From Chitinophaga sp. CB10 (GTDB taxonomy: Bacteria; Bacteroidota; Bacteroidia; Chitinophagales; Chitinophagaceae), in NCBI GenBank assembly GCA_001870995.2, contig MLAV02000004.1, forward strand, positions 248,001-312,000: a DNA stretch of 64,000 nt, in the 5' to 3' direction. A program made the position numbers and the translations under genes. Below, piece after piece: positions 1 through 8,364 of this stretch (its first letter is position 1; each line of letters opens with the position of its first letter). Below the pieces are notes generated by a model, which saw nothing but the letters and a program-made list of their open reading frames with translations, searched no databases and had not been told where the DNA came from.

Positions 1-3000
1 GACATAAAATCGCTGTACAAAAAAGCGATGGCTTCCAATCAGCCCGCACTGGCTATTACAGACCATGGAAATATGTTCGGTGTATTTCAGTTTGTGGCAG
101 AAGCTTACAATAACAAACTGAACCCCGCCGATCCGAAGGATAAACGCCTGAAAGTGAAACCTATTGTGGGCTGCGAATTTTATCTCGTGGAAAACCGCCA
201 CAAAAGGTCGTTCACCCGCGAGGAAAAAGATATCCGCTACCACCAGGTGCTGCTGGCAAAAGATGATGAAGGTTACCGCAACCTCATCAAACTATGCTCG
301 CTCGGATACATGGAAGGGCTCTATGGTAAATACCCCCGTATCGATAAAGAGCTGGTATTACAATATCATAAAGGGCTCATCGCCACTACCTGCTGCCTCG
401 GCGCCTCCGTGCCCAAAACCATTCTCCGCAAAGGCGAAGAAGAAGGTGAAAAGGAATTCAGATGGTGGCTCGATCTTTTTGGTGAGGACTTCTATGTAGA
501 ACTCCAGCGCCACGGCATTCCCGAACAGGAACAGGTAAACGCAGTGCTGCTGCGCTTCGCTCAAAAATATAACGTAAAAGTCATTGCCTCCAACGACTCC
601 CACTACGTGGACCAGTCGGATGCCAATGCGCATGATATCCTGCTCTGTATCAACACCGGCGAAAAGAAAAGTACGCCAACGATGAAGGAGTTTGCAGACG
701 ATGACGTGTCCGTAAAAAACCGGCGCTTCGCCTTCTACAACGACCAGTTCTATTTCAAAACCACGGAAGAGATGTCGGCCCTGTTCCACGACCTTCCGCA
801 GGCGATCGACAATACCAACGAAATCGTGGATAAGGTGCAGCTGCTGGACCTCAAGCGGGATATCCTCCTGCCCAACTTCCCTATCCCGAAAGAATTTTTC
901 ACGCAGGACCAGTACCTGCGCCACCTGACCTTCGAAGGAGCCCGCACCCGCTATACGGAAATGACGGCGGAAGTGGAAGAACGCCTCAACTTCGAACTGC
1001 AGGTAATTGAAAACATGGGATTTGCCGGCTACTTCCTCATCGTGTCCGACTTCATCAAGGCCGGCCGCGATCTGGGCGTATTCATCGGCCCCGGCCGCGG
1101 ATCGGCCGCCGGTTCCGCCGTAGCTTACTGCATCGGCATCACCAACATCGATCCCATCAAATACAACCTCCTGTTTGAGCGTTTCCTTAACCCGGAACGT
1201 AAGAGCATGCCCGATATTGATACGGACTTCGATGATGAAGGCCGTCAGAAAGTAATCGACTACGTAGTACAGAAATATGGCCGTAACCAGGTGGCGCAAA
1301 TCATCACCTACGGTACCATGGCCGCTAAAATGAGTATCAAGGACGTGGCCCGCGTAATGGACCTCCCCCTGCCGGAATCCAACGCCCTGGCCAAACTGGT
1401 GCCTGAAAAACCGGGCATCCAGCTGGATCGTATCTTCAACGCGCCGCTGGAAGGCGAAAAAAGCCTCGCTGAAAAAGAAGGCCTCGCCGGTGAAGATATC
1501 GAGAACGTTAAAAAACTCCGTGAACTCATCAAAGGAGACGACCTGCAGGGAGAAGTACTCCGCGAAGCCTGCGTACTGGAAGGTTCCGTGCGTAACACAG
1601 GCATCCACGCGGCAGGTATCATCATCGCGCCGCAGGACCTCTACGACCTGATCCCCGTTTCCACCGCCAAGGACTCCGACCTCCTCGTGACCCAGTTCGA
1701 AGGCAGCATCATCGAGAGCGCCGGCGTAATCAAAATGGACTTCCTCGGGCTCAAAACCCTTACCATCATCAAGGGCGCCCTGGAACTGATCCGCCAAAAC
1801 CACGGCGTGGAAATCGAAATCGATAACATCCCGCTCGACGACGCCAAGACCTATGAGCTCTATCAGAAAGGCGAAACCAACGCCACCTTCCAGTTCGAGT
1901 CCGCCGGTATGCAGAAATACCTGCGCGAACTGAAGCCGGACCGTTTCGACGATCTGATCGCCATGAACGCCTTGTACCGTCCGGGCCCGCTCGAGTATAT
2001 CCCGGCGTTTATCCGCCGTAAACACGGCCTGGAACCCACCACCTACGACCTCCCTGAAATGGAGGAATACCTCAACGATACCTACGGTATCACGGTGTAC
2101 CAGGAGCAGGTGATGTTGCTCAGCCAGAAGCTGGCCGGCTTCTCCAAAGGAGATGCCGACGTACTGCGTAAGGCCATGGGTAAAAAACAAAAGGCCGTAC
2201 TGGATAAAATGAAATCGCAGTTCATGGAAGGTTGCCAGAAAAACGGGCATGACCTCAAGATCTGCGATAAGGTATGGACCGACTGGGAGGCATTCGCATC
2301 CTACGCGTTCAACAAATCCCACGCTACCTGCTATGCGTTCGTAGCTTACCAGACCGCCTACCTGAAAGCCCACTACCCTGCGGAATACATGGCGGCCGTG
2401 CTGAACAACGCCAGCAATATTGAAAAGATCACCTTCTTCATGGAAGAGTGTAAACGCATGGGCATCGACGTATTGCCGCCGGATGTGAATGAATCGTTCA
2501 AAGGTTTTGCGGTGAACAAACAAGGCCAGATCCGCTTTGGCCTCGGCGGCCTCAAAGGCGTGGGCGAAGCGGCCGTGGAAAACCTGCTGGAAGAACGTAA
2601 ACGGGAAGGCAACTTCAAATCCATCTTCGACTTTATCAAACGCGTAAACCAACGCGCTGTCAATAAAAAATCATTGGAGGCCCTGGCCATGTCCGGCGCC
2701 TTCGACTGCTTCCCTGAACTCCACAGGGCGCAATATTTCCACAAACCTGAAAACGACCCGCTCACCGGTATCGACCGTATCGTGAAATTCGGGCAACAGG
2801 TCACTGCCGGCTCCTCGACCATGGGCAGCCTCTTTGGCGCCGATGAACTGCCGGATGTGGAACCGCCGAAAATCCCGCCCTGCGACCAATGGCCGCTGAT
2901 CATGAAGCTCAATAACGAGCGGGATGTAACAGGTATCTATATCTCCGGCCACCCGCTGGACGATTACCGCTTCGAAATGAAGCATTACCAGATGAATACC

Positions 3001-3585
3001 GTGCAGGAACTCCTGGAATACCAGGCCGAAATCACTACCCCCGGCAGCACCGGTGGCCGCGCCCGGGAAAAGAACTTCCGCCTCGCCGTATTCATCACCA
3101 ACGCACAGGAAAGGATTTCCAGGAATAACCGCCAGTTCGGTATTATGACCATCGAGGATTATACCGGCAAGTTCGAGTTTGCCCTCTGGAGCGAAGACTT
3201 TATCCGCTTTGCCCCTTACCTCAAACCGGGATTATGCCTGTTTATCAACGGGGGCTTCAAATCCAAGCGTTTTAACGACAATGAATACGAGTTTAAGGTA
3301 AACAGCATCCAGCTGCTGCAGGAGGTGAAAAAGACTCATACCAAGCAGGTATTCCTGATGACCTCTCCCAAGACGATCACCCGGCAGACGGTGGACTTCC
3401 TGGTAGAGAACGTCAACCGCTACCCCGGTAACAGTACCATGCATGTTCACCTGACAGATCTGGACACCCAAATGCAGGCTAAACTCCACACTTTCAACCG
3501 CAATATTGAAATGAATGACGAGTTGGCACAGTATCTGGCTAAACAGCCGGATATCGATGTGTATATAGACATAATCAATAAGTAA
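1..3585 (+). CDS. dnaE: DNA polymerase III subunit alpha, 5'-partial
   Basis: Replicative DNA polymerase catalytic subunit (family C). The reading frame is open from the first base, and the residues before the first ATG (DIKSLYKKAM at bases 1-30) fit the usual family N-terminus, so the true start lies left of the window and only some tens of residues are missing. Visible in order: the PHP domain with TDHGNMFG, the palm domain with the catalytic aspartates in PDIDTDFDD (about residue 400), fingers with FNKSHATCYAF (about residue 750), a tandem HhH region, and an OB-fold near residue 1040-1120. About 1,190 residues is normal for a Bacteroidota DnaE. It is followed by trxA after 122 bp. Identification is certain; the start is not in the window. 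Confidence 0.97.
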   Translation, partial: DIKSLYKKAMASNQPALAITDHGNMFGVFQFVAEAYNNKLNPADPKDKRLKVKPIVGCEFYLVENRHKRSFTREEKDIRYHQVLLAKDDEGYRNLIKLCSLGYMEGLYGKYPRIDKELVLQYHKGLIATTCCLGASVPKTILRKGEEEGEKEFRWWLDLFGEDFYVELQRHGIPEQEQVNAVLLRFAQKYNVKVIASNDSHYVDQSDANAHDILLCINTGEKKSTPTMKEFADDDVSVKNRRFAFYNDQFYFKTTEEMSALFHDLPQAIDNTNEIVDKVQLLDLKRDILLPNFPIPKEFFTQDQYLRHLTFEGARTRYTEMTAEVEERLNFELQVIENMGFAGYFLIVSDFIKAGRDLGVFIGPGRGSAAGSAVAYCIGITNIDPIKYNLLFERFLNPERKSMPDIDTDFDDEGRQKVIDYVVQKYGRNQVAQIITYGTMAAKMSIKDVARVMDLPLPESNALAKLVPEKPGIQLDRIFNAPLEGEKSLAEKEGLAGEDIENVKKLRELIKGDDLQGEVLREACVLEGSVRNTGIHAAGIIIAPQDLYDLIPVSTAKDSDLLVTQFEGSIIESAGVIKMDFLGLKTLTIIKGALELIRQNHGVEIEIDNIPLDDAKTYELYQKGETNATFQFESAGMQKYLRELKPDRFDDLIAMNALYRPGPLEYIPAFIRRKHGLEPTTYDLPEMEEYLNDTYGITVYQEQVMLLSQKLAGFSKGDADVLRKAMGKKQKAVLDKMKSQFMEGCQKNGHDLKICDKVWTDWEAFASYAFNKSHATCYAFVAYQTAYLKAHYPAEYMAAVLNNASNIEKITFFMEECKRMGIDVLPPDVNESFKGFAVNKQGQIRFGLGGLKGVGEAAVENLLEERKREGNFKSIFDFIKRVNQRAVNKKSLEALAMSGAFDCFPELHRAQYFHKPENDPLTGIDRIVKFGQQVTAGSSTMGSLFGADELPDVEPPKIPPCDQWPLIMKLNNERDVTGIYISGHPLDDYRFEMKHYQMNTVQELLEYQAEITTPGSTGGRAREKNFRLAVFITNAQERISRNNRQFGIMTIEDYTGKFEFALWSEDFIRFAPYLKPGLCLFINGGFKSKRFNDNEYEFKVNSIQLLQEVKKTHTKQVFLMTSPKTITRQTVDFLVENVNRYPGNSTMHVHLTDLDTQMQAKLHTFNRNIEMNDELAQYLAKQPDIDVYIDIINK

Positions 3586-3707
3586 GATGTCAAAAATGCA
3601 GTAATTTGCACGTGGATCAAGATTTGACAGTAATTAGCATTGATTGATCGCAAAGCAGCAGAAAATCAAAACAATCATTATAACAAATCATTTTAAATTT
3701 AGAGTAT

Positions 3708-4025
3708 ATGGCTTTAGAATTCACAGATGCGAACTTCGAAACTGAAGTTCTGAACAGCGATAAATTAACTGTTATCGACTTTTGGGCTGAATGGTGCGGT
3801 CCATGCCGTGCAATCGGTCCGGTAATTGAAGAGCTGTCTAAAGACTACGCAGGTAAAGTAAATATCGGTAAAGTTAACGTGGACCACAATCCTCAGTTAT
3901 CCGTAAACTACGGTATCACCAGCATCCCTGCTATTCTGTTCGTAAAAGGCGGTAAAGTGGTTGATAAACAAGTAGGTGCAGTTCCTAAATCAGTGCTGGA
4001 AAAGAAAATCCAGGCAAACCTCTAA
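3708..4025 (+). CDS. trxA: Thioredoxin
   Basis: Small cytoplasmic dithiol reductase of 105 residues, the usual length for TrxA. The active site WCGPC lies near residues 29-33, followed by the conserved cis-proline context TSIPAILFVKGG near residue 75. It keeps target disulfides reduced and supplies electrons to enzymes such as ribonucleotide reductase and peptide methionine sulfoxide reductases. The 122 bp upstream are AT-rich and contain no gene, so it probably has its own promoter. It ends in a perfect palindromic terminator, which makes it likely monocistronic. Codon use is plainer and less GC-rich than in the neighbours, as expected for a highly expressed gene. Confidence 0.97.
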   Translation: MALEFTDANFETEVLNSDKLTVIDFWAEWCGPCRAIGPVIEELSKDYAGKVNIGKVNVDHNPQLSVNYGITSIPAILFVKGGKVVDKQVGAVPKSVLEKKIQANL

Positions 4026-4055
4026 TCGGGAATTCACTGATGTGAAATATTCAGT

Positions 4056-4090
4056 ACAGCCCCTCCGGTACCGGAGGGGCTGTCTTTTTT
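4056..4090 (+). terminator. Rho-independent terminator of trxA
   Basis: A perfect 28-nt palindrome (bases 4056-4083, GC-rich arms starting ACAGCCCCTCCGG) is followed at once by CTTTTTT. It lies 30 bases after the trxA stop codon. Confidence 0.93.
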
Positions 4091-4212
4091 CCGGTCCGCC
4101 CACCGGCTCAGGCAGCCTTTACAGCAAAGCGATCCCTTCCCCCTCCCCGTAGCAAGTATAACAAAGAAACGTTATCTTACATCGTCAATTTTACAACCAA
4201 ATACCCGAGCCT

Positions 4213-6348
4213 TTGCGCAAACTTTTTCTTATCCTGTTTACCTTATCAGCCGTATCTACGCTGCAGGCGCAGCGCAAATGTGGAACCAGCGAAGTGCTGC
4301 AGCAAATGGCAGCCGAAAAACCCGCCATGGCAGCAAGTATCCAGGCATACAACAACAGGCTGCTGCGCGGCCAGGTGCAACAAATGCTGAAAGCGAAAAC
4401 AGAAGCGCTCCCCCGGGTGGTCACCATCCCGGTGGTCGTGCATATCGTACTCGATAACCCGGCAAGCGTTACGGACGCACAGGTACAGTCGCAAATAGCG
4501 GCCCTCAACCTCGATTATACCGCCTCCAATACAGATATCTCCAAAGTTCCGGATGTATGGAAGCCCATCATCGGCAATATGAACATCAATTTCTGCCTGG
4601 CCCAGCGCACGCCGGACGGCGAGCCTACCAGCGGCATCGTACGCGTGGCCAGCTCCCGCACGTTCGATATCACCAACGGCGCTCCCGATGTGAAGTATGA
4701 CGATACCGGCGGCTCCAATGCATGGGACTCCCGCAAATACCTCAATATCTGGGTCACCCGCCTGTCCAGCGGCTACCTCGGCGTCGCTGCCCCTACCGGC
4801 AGCGGATTCCAGCCGGAGCAGGAAGGCGTGGTAATCGCCTATAACGCCTTTGGCACCATCGGTAATATCAGCTCCACGTATAATAAAGGCCGCACCGTGA
4901 CCCACGAAGTAGGCCACTACTTTGGCCTTAAACATATCTGGGGCGATGATAACGGCGACTGCTCCGACGATGACGGCATCACCGATACGCCCCTCCAGGG
5001 CGCCAGCAGCTTTGGTTGCTTCACCTTCCCTAAAACGGACCGCTGCTCCCCCGCCGCCCCCGGCATCATGTTCATGAACTATATGGATTATTCGGACGAC
5101 GCCTGCATGAACCTCTTCACCGCCGGCCAGGTAACGCGCATGCGCTACGTCCTGGAAAATATCAACCCTTCCCTGATGACTTCCGACGGCTGTACGCCGC
5201 CGGTGGTGTACCCGGATAATGCGGCTTTGACGCAGCTTTCCGCCCCGGTCGGCAAGCTATGCGATCCGAATATTGCGCCGGTGGTAACGCTGCGGAATAA
5301 AGGCGCTAATGCGCTGACCCGGGTAAATATCAATTATCAGCTGAATGGCGGCGCCGTGCATACCTATACCTGGACGGGCAACCTCGCGCCGCTGACTTCC
5401 ACCAGCGTGACGCTCCCGTCTTCCAACATCCCAATCGGCAACTATAACATCAAAGCCTATACGCAGTTACCCAACGGGCAGCCAGATGGGGACCCCGCTA
5501 ACGATACAGCTGCCGCCCGTTTCAATTACGACGCGGAAGTAGCGCTCCCGCTCATGGAAGGCTTCGAAAACGACAGCTTCCCGCCTCCCGGCTGGGCTAT
5601 ACGCAACCCTGACAGGAGCTTCACCTGGGAACGCATCCGGGATGTAGGCAGCAACAGCAGCGCCTCCGCCCTCATCCGCAACCTGGGCTATAATACCAAC
5701 TTCCAGCAAGACGATCTGCTCTCGCCCGTACTGGACCCCCAGGGGCACGACTCCGCCTTCCTCTTTTTTGACGTAGCGGCAGCCGTGTACACAGACCCTG
5801 CTACCACCGGCAATATCTGGGACACGTTGCAGATTCATGTGAGCAGCGATTGTATGAACACCACAGAAATGGTCTACCAGAAGTGGGGGCCCAATCTCAT
5901 TACCCATAAAACCGCCATTCAAACGGAATTTGTTCCTTCCTCCTCCGAATGGCGCAGGGATTCAGTGGATTTAACAGCTGCTGTACGTAAAGGAAAATTT
6001 CAAATAGCGTTCAGAAATATCTCAAATTCAGAGAATAACATTTATATTGATAATATCAGGATTGTCACCAGGGATGTGAATGAAGACCTGAGAAAACAGG
6101 GCGTCCTCGTGAACCCGAACCCCTCCGGCGGGATCGTTTGGGTCACTTTTTACCAGGTGCCGGAAGACTTGCAGCGGGTGGCTATCTACAACGCCGCAGG
6201 GCAGCTGATCACCAGCCAGCCCCCCACTGCTATCAACAGGGCCAACCGCATGACCTTTAATTTGGTAAATGAGCCAAATGGTGTTTATTTTGTAAAATTA
6301 ATTTACAGGAACAGGGCCAACACCATTAAATTAATGAAAGTAAGATAA
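4213..6348 (+). CDS. Secreted pappalysin-like M43 metallopeptidase with T9SS type A sorting domain
   Basis: Predicted extracellular zinc endopeptidase of 711 residues. A TTG start is chosen because it places an ideal signal peptide at the front (MRKLFLILF to LQAQ). The zinc site HEVGHYFGLKH (HExxHxxGxxH, about residues 231-241) and the downstream Met-turn context IMFMNYMDY are typical of M43 metzincins. After the catalytic domain come a CARDB/Ig-like region (about residues 345-435) and a jelly-roll-like region with GFENDSFPPPGW. The last 80 residues form a T9SS type A domain (NPNPSGG, then NGVYFVKL and a basic end). It is therefore probably exported by Sec and carried across the outer membrane by the type IX system. 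The stop codon is 2 nt before mqnE, so co-transcription is likely. Confidence 0.9.
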   Translation: MRKLFLILFTLSAVSTLQAQRKCGTSEVLQQMAAEKPAMAASIQAYNNRLLRGQVQQMLKAKTEALPRVVTIPVVVHIVLDNPASVTDAQVQSQIAALNLDYTASNTDISKVPDVWKPIIGNMNINFCLAQRTPDGEPTSGIVRVASSRTFDITNGAPDVKYDDTGGSNAWDSRKYLNIWVTRLSSGYLGVAAPTGSGFQPEQEGVVIAYNAFGTIGNISSTYNKGRTVTHEVGHYFGLKHIWGDDNGDCSDDDGITDTPLQGASSFGCFTFPKTDRCSPAAPGIMFMNYMDYSDDACMNLFTAGQVTRMRYVLENINPSLMTSDGCTPPVVYPDNAALTQLSAPVGKLCDPNIAPVVTLRNKGANALTRVNINYQLNGGAVHTYTWTGNLAPLTSTSVTLPSSNIPIGNYNIKAYTQLPNGQPDGDPANDTAAARFNYDAEVALPLMEGFENDSFPPPGWAIRNPDRSFTWERIRDVGSNSSASALIRNLGYNTNFQQDDLLSPVLDPQGHDSAFLFFDVAAAVYTDPATTGNIWDTLQIHVSSDCMNTTEMVYQKWGPNLITHKTAIQTEFVPSSSEWRRDSVDLTAAVRKGKFQIAFRNISNSENNIYIDNIRIVTRDVNEDLRKQGVLVNPNPSGGIVWVTFYQVPEDLQRVAIYNAAGQLITSQPPTAINRANRMTFNLVNEPNGVYFVKLIYRNRANTIKLMKVR

Positions 6349-6350
6349 CG

Positions 6351-7526
6351 ATGAGACAAGATTATGCCGCTGTAGAAGTATTACTGCAGCAACCCGGACT
6401 GGATCAGTCGCTGAAAGCAATAGGCGAAAAAGTATTAAGACAGGAAAGACTGACGCCGGAAGATGGACTGACCTTATTTGAAAAAGGCGATATCGGATAT
6501 TTGGGCGCATTAGCCAACCACGTACGAGAGCGGATGCATGGCGATAAAACCTACTTCAATCGTAACTTTCATATTGAACCGACGAACGTCTGCGTCTTTA
6601 CCTGCCATTTCTGTTCCTACTCCCGCCTTTACAAAAACAGGGAAGACGGTTGGGAACTCAGCATCGACCAGATGCTGGACATCGTAAAAAGCTACGACAA
6701 CCAACCCGTTACCGAAGTGCATATCGTGGGTGGCGTACACCCTAAAATGCAGCTGGACTTCTTCGTGGAACTGATCAAAAAAATCAGGGCTCACCGTCCG
6801 GACCTGCACATCAAAGGCTTTACCGCCGTGGAGCTGGACTACATGTTCCGCAAAGCAAAAGTGAGCATCGAAGAAGGTATGCGCATCCTCAACGAAGCCG
6901 GCCTGCAATCCATGCCCGGCGGCGGCGCTGAAATCTTCCACCCGGACGTCCGCGCTAAAATATGCCATGATAAAGTGGATGCGGAAGGCTGGTTAGCCAT
7001 CCACCGCGCCGCACACCAGCGAGGCATGCACACCAACGCTACCATGCTGTACGGCCACATCGAAACCTTTGCCCACCGCATCGATCACATGGAGCGCCTG
7101 CGCAACCTGCAAGACGAAACCGGTGGCTTCAATACCTTTATTCCGCTGAAATTCCGCAACAAAGGCAACGATATGTCCGACATTCCGGAAACTTCCGTCG
7201 TGGAGGACCTCCGCCTGTACGCCATCGCGCGCCTTTACATGGATAACTTCCCGCACCTGAAAGCCTACTGGCCAATGCTGGGAAGAAATACGGCACAACT
7301 CACCCTGAGCTTCGGCGTAAACGACCTGGATGGTACTATCGACGATACCACCAAAATTTACTCCATGGCCGGTGCAGAAGAACAGAACCCCTCCATGAAT
7401 ACCGCGCAGCTGGCAATGCTGATCCGTCAGGCCGGCCGCCGCCCCGTGGAAAGGGATACCGTTTACAACGAAATCAAAGATTATACGGAAGTAGTTTTCT
7501 CCGATGAGGAACTGCTGCTGAAATAA
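6351..7526 (+). CDS. mqnE: Aminodeoxyfutalosine synthase (radical SAM), menaquinone biosynthesis
   Basis: Radical SAM enzyme of 391 residues. MqnE joins 3-[(1-carboxyvinyl)oxy]benzoate to the adenosyl group of SAM to give aminodeoxyfutalosine in the futalosine route to menaquinone. The radical SAM cluster is CVFTCHFC (CxxxCxxC, about residues 77-84), preceded by NRNFHIEPTN. The C-terminal part has LKAYWPMLGRN and NDLDGTIDDTTKIYS, which favour MqnE over the related MqnC and CofH. It follows the secreted peptidase by 2 nt and precedes the DUF192 gene by 9 nt. No other mqn gene is present in the window, so the pathway is dispersed in this genome. Confidence 0.93.
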   Translation: MRQDYAAVEVLLQQPGLDQSLKAIGEKVLRQERLTPEDGLTLFEKGDIGYLGALANHVRERMHGDKTYFNRNFHIEPTNVCVFTCHFCSYSRLYKNREDGWELSIDQMLDIVKSYDNQPVTEVHIVGGVHPKMQLDFFVELIKKIRAHRPDLHIKGFTAVELDYMFRKAKVSIEEGMRILNEAGLQSMPGGGAEIFHPDVRAKICHDKVDAEGWLAIHRAAHQRGMHTNATMLYGHIETFAHRIDHMERLRNLQDETGGFNTFIPLKFRNKGNDMSDIPETSVVEDLRLYAIARLYMDNFPHLKAYWPMLGRNTAQLTLSFGVNDLDGTIDDTTKIYSMAGAEEQNPSMNTAQLAMLIRQAGRRPVERDTVYNEIKDYTEVVFSDEELLLK

Positions 7527-7535
7527 ACCTGATCT

Positions 7536-8063
7536 ATGCATCTATATCTGAAACTTTTACTGGTAGCCGGGCTCTCCGCAGCCGGCTGCAACCAGGCTGC
7601 ATCAAGCAACCAGGCTGCAACAGATACCTCCACTGCCCCCGTAGCGGAGCAGCAGGTGGAAACCGCCAACGGCATCGCCTTCCGGAAAGACGCGTCCCTG
7701 GCATTCGTTTCCAAATCCGGCGCCGATACCCTTCGCAAAATCGATATCCAGCTGGCCCAAACCGACCAGCAGCGCGAAGATGGCCTGATGTACAGAAAGT
7801 CGATGACAGATGACCAGGGCATGCTCTTCATCTTTCCGGATATGGAAGAGCGGTCCTTCTGGATGAAAAACACCTACATCTCCCTGGATATTATTTATAT
7901 CGATGATAAAATGGAGATCGTATCCATCCAGAAATACGCCACACCGTTATCCGAACAAAGTCTGCCTTCCTTCAAAAAAGCGCAGTACGTGCTGGAAGTA
8001 AACGGTGGCTTCTGCGATAAATACCATATTGGTTACGGCGATAAAATCAGCTATACCAAATAA
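7536..8063 (+). CDS. DUF192 domain lipoprotein
   Basis: A 175-residue lipoprotein: the signal peptide ends in the lipobox LSAAGC (Cys about residue 18), and a Gln/Ala/Ser-rich linker follows. The DUF192 fold covers about residues 60-175, with REDGLMYRKS, GMLFIFP and the conserved FWMKNTYISLDIIYID. DUF192 proteins are small beta-rich envelope or secreted proteins of unknown biochemical role. The gene begins 9 nt after mqnE and ends in a strong terminator, so it is the last cistron of the peptidase-mqnE-DUF192 set. Family assignment is firm; function is unknown. Confidence 0.9.
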   Translation: MHLYLKLLLVAGLSAAGCNQAASSNQAATDTSTAPVAEQQVETANGIAFRKDASLAFVSKSGADTLRKIDIQLAQTDQQREDGLMYRKSMTDDQGMLFIFPDMEERSFWMKNTYISLDIIYIDDKMEIVSIQKYATPLSEQSLPSFKKAQYVLEVNGGFCDKYHIGYGDKISYTK

Positions 8064-8070
8064 CAATACC

Positions 8071-8102
8071 AATCCGCTGCTGTACAGGCAGCGGATTTTT
8101 TT
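8071..8102 (+). terminator. Rho-independent terminator after the DUF192 gene
   Basis: Inverted repeat AATCCGCTGC / GCAGCGGATT with a short loop, followed by a T-run to base 8102; it begins 8 bases past the stop codon. Confidence 0.9.
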
Positions 8103-8163
8103 ATGCTTTTTCTGCCGATTGCCATCGGCACTTTTGATACATATTCTGACTTACGAACGAATA

Positions 8164-8191
8164 CTCCGCTTTCCAGCGGGGTATTTTTTTT
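8164..8191 (+). terminator. Second terminator-like hairpin, plus strand
   Basis: CCGCT-ttcc-AGCGG hairpin followed by GGTA and a run of eight T. Its 18-nt core (8164-8181) is the exact reverse complement of 8298-8315. Confidence 0.65.
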
Positions 8192-8289
8192 GCTCGCAAA
8201 GGGGCATAAGGAAAAATAAGTGCGCAAAGGTTTTCCATATAAAACAGGTTCCTGTTCAGAAAAAATACCAGATCGATCAGTAAAGCCAC

Positions 8290-8316
8290 AAAAAAAGCCC
8301 CGCTGGAAAGCGGAGC
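8290..8316 (-). terminator. Terminator of the FMN-binding glutamate-synthase-like gene
   Basis: Read on the minus strand, the sequence GCTCCGCTTTCCAGCGGGGC is followed by seven T (bases 8296-8290). It lies about 50 nt past the stop codon at 8365. Confidence 0.75.
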
Positions 8317-8364
8317 CTTTTTTGCTCTTTTGATACATATTTGACTGCTAACACTATAGCCGGA

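Larger units (their letters stand above)
8131..8346. repeat. Direct repeats enclosing an 18-nt inverted repeat pair
   Basis: CTTTTGATACATATT(C)TGACT occurs at 8131-8151 and again, one base shorter, at 8327-8346. Between the copies lie 8164-8181 and its exact reverse complement 8298-8315. The two 18-nt arms act as terminator stems on opposite strands. The symmetric layout could be a small non-coding repeat element or a duplicated terminator; the sequence alone does not decide. The remaining ~100 bases between the arms hold no gene. Confidence 0.7.

Noticed and set aside
358..2652. 764-codon open frame antisense to dnaE
   Set aside because: Mirror of the biased codon use of dnaE; its translation has no protein-family features. 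The same holds for long antisense frames at 11138-12457, 16829-18139 and 37751-38869.
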